Positions 62,828 through 64,000 of a DNA stretch of 64,000 nucleotides are shown here, piece by piece. The notes under the pieces are model-generated. The model was not told where the DNA came from. It ran no database searches and saw only the letters and a program-made list of their open reading frames with translations. The stretch's first letter is position 1, and each line of letters begins with the position of its first letter. A program made the position numbers and the translations under genes. Origin of the DNA: Galaxea fascicularis (Eukaryota > Cnidaria > Anthozoa > Scleractinia > Euphylliidae); assembly GCA_948470475.1 (NCBI GenBank), contig OX419346.1:19286917-19350916 (forward strand). Direction: 5' to 3'.

Positions 62828-63460
62828 TTAAATTTGCAATCTCATGTGATACGATAAATCATTTTGGTACAAATTCCACAGTGTTGGGCCAAAAGAGGAT
62901 CCTTGAGGGCATCCACGTTTCATCACATTCCAATCACTAGTAGCTTTGCCAACTTTCACCCTATTGAATCGGTCTTTAAAATATGAACGCATTAATTGCA
63001 ACGATTTATCATTAAAACCATAAGCGCCAAGTTTGGCCACCGTTTATGAGGGAAGAACTGAGTCAAAAGCGTTAGACATGTCCATCGATAACAAAAGTGC
63101 TTTCTGATTGTTATCCAAGGCAAGTCTCCAGTCCTCCCACCCGGCCAATTAATGCAGTCTCACAGCTGTGTTTTTTTCTATAGGCTGTCATTTTAGAGTA
63201 CGTGATGTGATCGTAGCTTGTCATTATTTGTTTACATAGTAGATGTTCAAATATCTTACCAATTAGTGGGAGGACTGTAATCGGACGATAATTTTGGATT
63301 AATTATCTCTCTCCCTTCTTAAACACAGGTGTCCATTCACCCGTTTTCCATTTACTAGGCCAACTACAGTCTTCAACGCATTGATTAAATATAGACTGCA
63401 GAGATGGTGATATGGCGTGTGAGATTTCTTTATATCTTACACGCCATATCACCATAAGTT
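62828..63460 (-). pseudogene. Broken non-LTR retrotransposon reverse-transcriptase fragment
   Basis: Read from 63040 down, the frame gives KLGAYGFNDKSLQLMRSYF and then VMKRGCPQGSSFGPTLWNL, the fingers/palm region of non-LTR reverse transcriptases. In other frames upstream, fragments such as NYRPITVLP, IGKIFEHLL and KHSCETALI continue the same domain with frameshifts and stops (for example after DMSNAFDSVLP). The catalytic YADD block and everything C-terminal is missing. It is a dead relic; the clade was not assigned. Confidence 0.75.
63407..63455. repeat. Small palindrome at the edge of the RT relic
   Basis: GGTGATATGGCGTGT and ACACGCCATATCACC are exact inverse copies with an 18-base loop. 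Confidence 0.85.
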
Positions 63461-64000
63461 CCAGACAAAGAAACTTTTTGGGTATTTGGTGAAATGTAAT
63501 TTACATTAATGCATACGGTGCTTGTGTATAAACTGCGTTCACAACTGCGAGGATCAGGAGGGTCATTCCCTCATTTCATTCGTTATATAGTTCCAGCACA
63601 ATCTGTGGTTTTGAACGTTATACCAGATGGCCCCAAAACAAGGGATGTCAGAATCATCCAAATCATTCCCCCCGTGTTTGCTCGAGGGTTCACAATTAGG
63701 TTTCGCGGGATACGGGATTTGGCCAATTTTCATGACTATATTCGAAACCAGATCAGTACGAGCTGGGACAGGAGCAGGAAGGTGGGATTTGAGAACCCTA
63801 TATATTTGCTCGCGGGGAAGCCTTCGGAAGCGTAATAATAAACAAAGCAATTTTGAGTGCAAGAATTCAGCGCTATCGAACCTGCATAACATGTCCTATA
63901 TGAAAGTGAGTGATGCATATGAAAGAAATGAATGTATATATGAATTTGAAAATGATGACATGGAGTTATCAAAACGCTACTCAGCAGTGTTTTCGCCGAT

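Larger units (their letters stand above)
61097..64000. other. Repeat-rich tail of the window
   Basis: It holds two inverted-repeat elements (62101-62325, 62377-62635), the reverse-transcriptase relic and a small palindrome (63407-63455). An ATG-initiated ORF of 108 codons at 63509-63835 has no recognised domain. No AASS exon and no upstream exon of the 60663-61096 gene was found. Confidence 0.5.

Noticed and set aside
63509..63835. 108-codon ATG ORF near the window end
   Set aside because: No domain recognised and no splice context; too short to call on its own.

Overview
The window is intron-rich, AT-leaning animal nuclear DNA. Coding exons are short (21 to 434 bp) and flanked by GT...AG introns. 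Short inverted-repeat (MITE-like) elements, tRNA-derived SINE pieces and simple repeats are frequent. The animal is probably a cnidarian, most likely an anthozoan such as a stony coral. That rests on one extracellular exon of a type I associate with coral skeletal-matrix-like proteins and on the repeat style, so it is inference. There are no bacterial operons, CRISPR arrays or viral genes.

Layout: (1) 952-10421 (+) holds 13 exons of gene A, whose 5' end lies left of the window. (2) 14851-33168 (+) is its complete tandem paralogue, gene B, with 19 exons and 1087 codons before the stop. Both encode a large secreted protein that I do not recognise. In order it has a signal peptide, a Pro/Ala-rich linker, glycine-rich and short collagen-like (Gly-X-Y) stretches, a long helical region with one conserved hydrophobic segment, and a Cys- and Trp-containing C-terminus. 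Twelve successive exons have exactly the same length in the two copies. This pair is the best candidate for an undescribed system. (3) 34931-44878 (-) is a complete 15-exon DALRD3 gene (587 codons), a tRNA-Arg m3C modification cofactor, including a 21-nt microexon. (4) 46270-59597 (+) is AASS, the bifunctional lysine-ketoglutarate reductase/saccharopine dehydrogenase of lysine breakdown. Seventeen exons are visible and the last ~235 codons lie beyond the window. DALRD3 and AASS are head-to-head, 1.4 kb apart. (5) 60663-61096 (-) is the terminal exon of a coral-type extracellular protein. (6) 61.1-64 kb is mostly repeats: two MITE-like elements and a broken non-LTR reverse transcriptase.

Exon models were built by hand by matching frames, splice sites and phases. 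For genes A and B they are supported by mutual homology, and for DALRD3 and AASS by recalled similarity to the human proteins. All four models keep frame across every junction. The genes do not form one pathway: genes A and B are a local duplication, while DALRD3 and AASS are housekeeping genes that happen to be neighbours.
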